Below, piece by piece: positions 62,875-64,000 of a stretch of 64,000 nucleotides of DNA. The notes below the pieces were generated by a model, which was not told the DNA's origin, searched no databases, and saw only the letters and a list, made by a program, of their open reading frames with translations. The translations under genes and the position numbers were made by a program. Positions within the stretch are counted from its first letter, which is position 1, and each line of letters starts with the position of its first letter. Location: positions 2,136,001 to 2,200,000 of the forward strand of contig CP066701.1 in the NCBI GenBank assembly GCA_016756695.1, written 5' to 3'. Source of the stretch: Heyndrickxia sporothermodurans (lineage in GTDB: Bacteria > Bacillota > Bacilli > Bacillales > Bacillaceae_C).

Positions 62875-63771
62875 ATGCAAATTGGTATGGTTGGTTTAGG
62901 AAAAATGGGCTATCAGCTTTCATTAAACCTAATTGAAAAAGGATATAAAGTATCTGCGTATGATGTTAATAAAGAATCGGTCGATAATATTTCTAAAGAT
63001 GGTGGACAAGGAGCTTACACATTAGAAGAACTTGTGCAACAACTTGAAAGCCCACGTAAGCTTTGGATGATGGTTCCGGCAGGAGACATTACTGAACAAG
63101 TTTTCAATCAGTTACTCCCATTATTAGATGAAGGCGATATTCTTATTGATGGCGGAAACGCTCATTATAAAGATTCTCTTCGTCGTCACGCTACTTCAAA
63201 AGAAAAAGGTGTTTACTACCTTGACTGTGGGACAAGCGGTGGTGTAGAAGGTGCACGCTACGGCGCATGTACAATGATTGGTGGAGATAAAGAAGCTTTT
63301 GCACAAGTTGAAAAAGTATTCGAAGACATCTCTGTTGAAAAAGGTTATCTTTACACAGGTGAAGCAGGAAGCGGACATTTCCTTAAAATGATCCATAATG
63401 GTATCGAATACGGAATGATGCAAGCAATCGCTGAAGGCTTTGATATTTTAGAAAAAAGTCCATTCGATTACGACTATGAAAAAGTATCAACCGTTTGGAA
63501 CCACGGTTCTGTTATCCGTTCATGGTTAATGGAATTAATGGAGAATGCTTTCTCTAAAGACAGCAAACTAGATAAGATCAAAGGTGTTATGCAATCATCT
63601 GGTGAAGGAAAATGGACAGTTGAAACAGCTCTTGACTTGCAAACTGCCGCACCGGTTATCGCTTTATCATTAATGATGCGCTATCGTTCCCTAGAAGATG
63701 ATACATTTACTGGAAAAGTTGTCGCTGCACTCCGCAACGAATTCGGCGGCCACGCAGTTGTTGAAAAATAA
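62875..63771 (+). CDS. gnd: decarboxylating 6-phosphogluconate dehydrogenase, short form
   Basis: 298 residues, the short GndA/YqeC type. NAD(P)-binding GMVGLGKMGYQLS near 4, substrate-binding DGGNAHYKDS near 91, SGGVEGARYGACTMIGGD near 119 and catalytic Lys in HFLKMIHNGIEYGMMQ near 166. It oxidises and decarboxylates 6-phosphogluconate to ribulose-5-P. AAGGCGGC precedes the ATG. Confidence 0.94.
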   Translation: MQIGMVGLGKMGYQLSLNLIEKGYKVSAYDVNKESVDNISKDGGQGAYTLEELVQQLESPRKLWMMVPAGDITEQVFNQLLPLLDEGDILIDGGNAHYKDSLRRHATSKEKGVYYLDCGTSGGVEGARYGACTMIGGDKEAFAQVEKVFEDISVEKGYLYTGEAGSGHFLKMIHNGIEYGMMQAIAEGFDILEKSPFDYDYEKVSTVWNHGSVIRSWLMELMENAFSKDSKLDKIKGVMQSSGEGKWTVETALDLQTAAPVIALSLMMRYRSLEDDTFTGKVVAALRNEFGGHAVVEK

Positions 63772-63783
63772 GTCATCGAATTT

Positions 63784-63820
63784 GACAAGGCACTTAGGAA
63801 TAAACCTAGGTGTCTTTTGT
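63784..63820 (+). terminator. rho-independent terminator
   Basis: AAGGCACTTAGG pairs with CCTAGGTGTCTTTT. Confidence 0.7.
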
Positions 63821-63940
63821 TTTAACGGACCAAACACGGAAGAAATTCCTGCATAATAATAATTCTCCCCAAATCCCTTTCCAAATCGTCCAATCTTTTA
63901 TAAAATGAAAGCAAACGAAATTGAGGATGATAAATAAACA

Positions 63941-64000
63941 ATGAAAATTGCCATAGTGACAGACAGTACAGCTTACATTCCGAAGGACGTTCGTGACAAG
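63941..64000 (+). CDS. DegV-family protein (3' end outside window)
   Basis: The first 20 codons (MKIAIVTDSTAYIPKDVRDK) match the N-terminus of the DegV fatty-acid-binding family, with the VTDST motif. GAGG lies about 13 bp upstream. Truncated by the window edge. Confidence 0.75.
   Translation, partial: MKIAIVTDSTAYIPKDVRDK

Noticed and set aside
1-64000. tRNA, rRNA or prophage regions
   Set aside because: No tRNA-like clover-leaf, rRNA segment or phage structural gene was recognised on either strand.

Overview
The window looks like chromosomal DNA of a spore-forming member of the Bacillaceae. It is AT-rich, uses strong GGAGG-type ribosome binding sites, and keeps the Bacillus order tagO-yvyE-degS-degU. 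It also carries sigX-rsiX, a treP-treA-treR operon, amj, a Spo0E-like gene, a YjcZ-family peptide and a SleL/YaaH-like cortex enzyme. No rRNA, tRNA, CRISPR array or prophage was seen.

Layout. 1-7.3 kb: end of a GH4 6-phospho-glucosidase gene, a secreted metallo-beta-lactamase-fold protein with its DUF3006 partner, a comM/yifB-dprA pair, a REP-associated transposase (RAYT) and an Xre regulator facing an unknown gene. 7.3-9.1 kb: an MFS transporter behind a structured leader with a terminator. 9.1-17.1 kb: a Spo0E-like gene, then an FG-GAP-like lipoprotein gene split by nested insertion sequences (an IS66 element inside a decayed IS1182-like element), followed by a sensor kinase. 17.1-25 kb: a YerD-like FMN oxidoreductase, an unknown membrane protein, sigX-rsiX and a SleL-like enzyme. 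25-35.5 kb: a chemoreceptor, a GlmS paralogue with Ser in place of the catalytic Cys, resistance-like small-molecule enzymes, two DinB proteins, a ZTP-riboswitch-controlled folD, and amj. 35.8-41 kb: an LnrJKLMN-like two-component/ABC exporter cluster. 41-51.7 kb: secreted wall-associated proteins (lytic transglycosylase, metallophosphoesterase, two tandem subtilases) next to slaP-secA2. 52-57.3 kb: tagA-like, tagO, yvyE, degS, degU. 57.3-62 kb: a 52-bp tandem array and the trehalose operon. The window ends with a lipoprotein, gnd and the start of a degV-family gene.

The most unusual themes are these. (1) A family of palindromic GGTRCCTGACACC repeats is scattered through at least nine intergenic sites, and one perfect palindrome sits directly before the RAYT gene, suggesting a resident RAYT/REP system. 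(2) The MFS leader has a good promoter, two tiny ORFs, two hairpins and an intrinsic terminator, as expected for ribosome-mediated antibiotic attenuation. (3) The GlmS paralogue has a substituted nucleophile. (4) A cortex-lytic enzyme gene reads through its own terminator into the next gene. (5) A precisely reconstructable nested IS insertion disrupts a lipoprotein gene. (6) Structured repeats lie between degS and degU and before treP.
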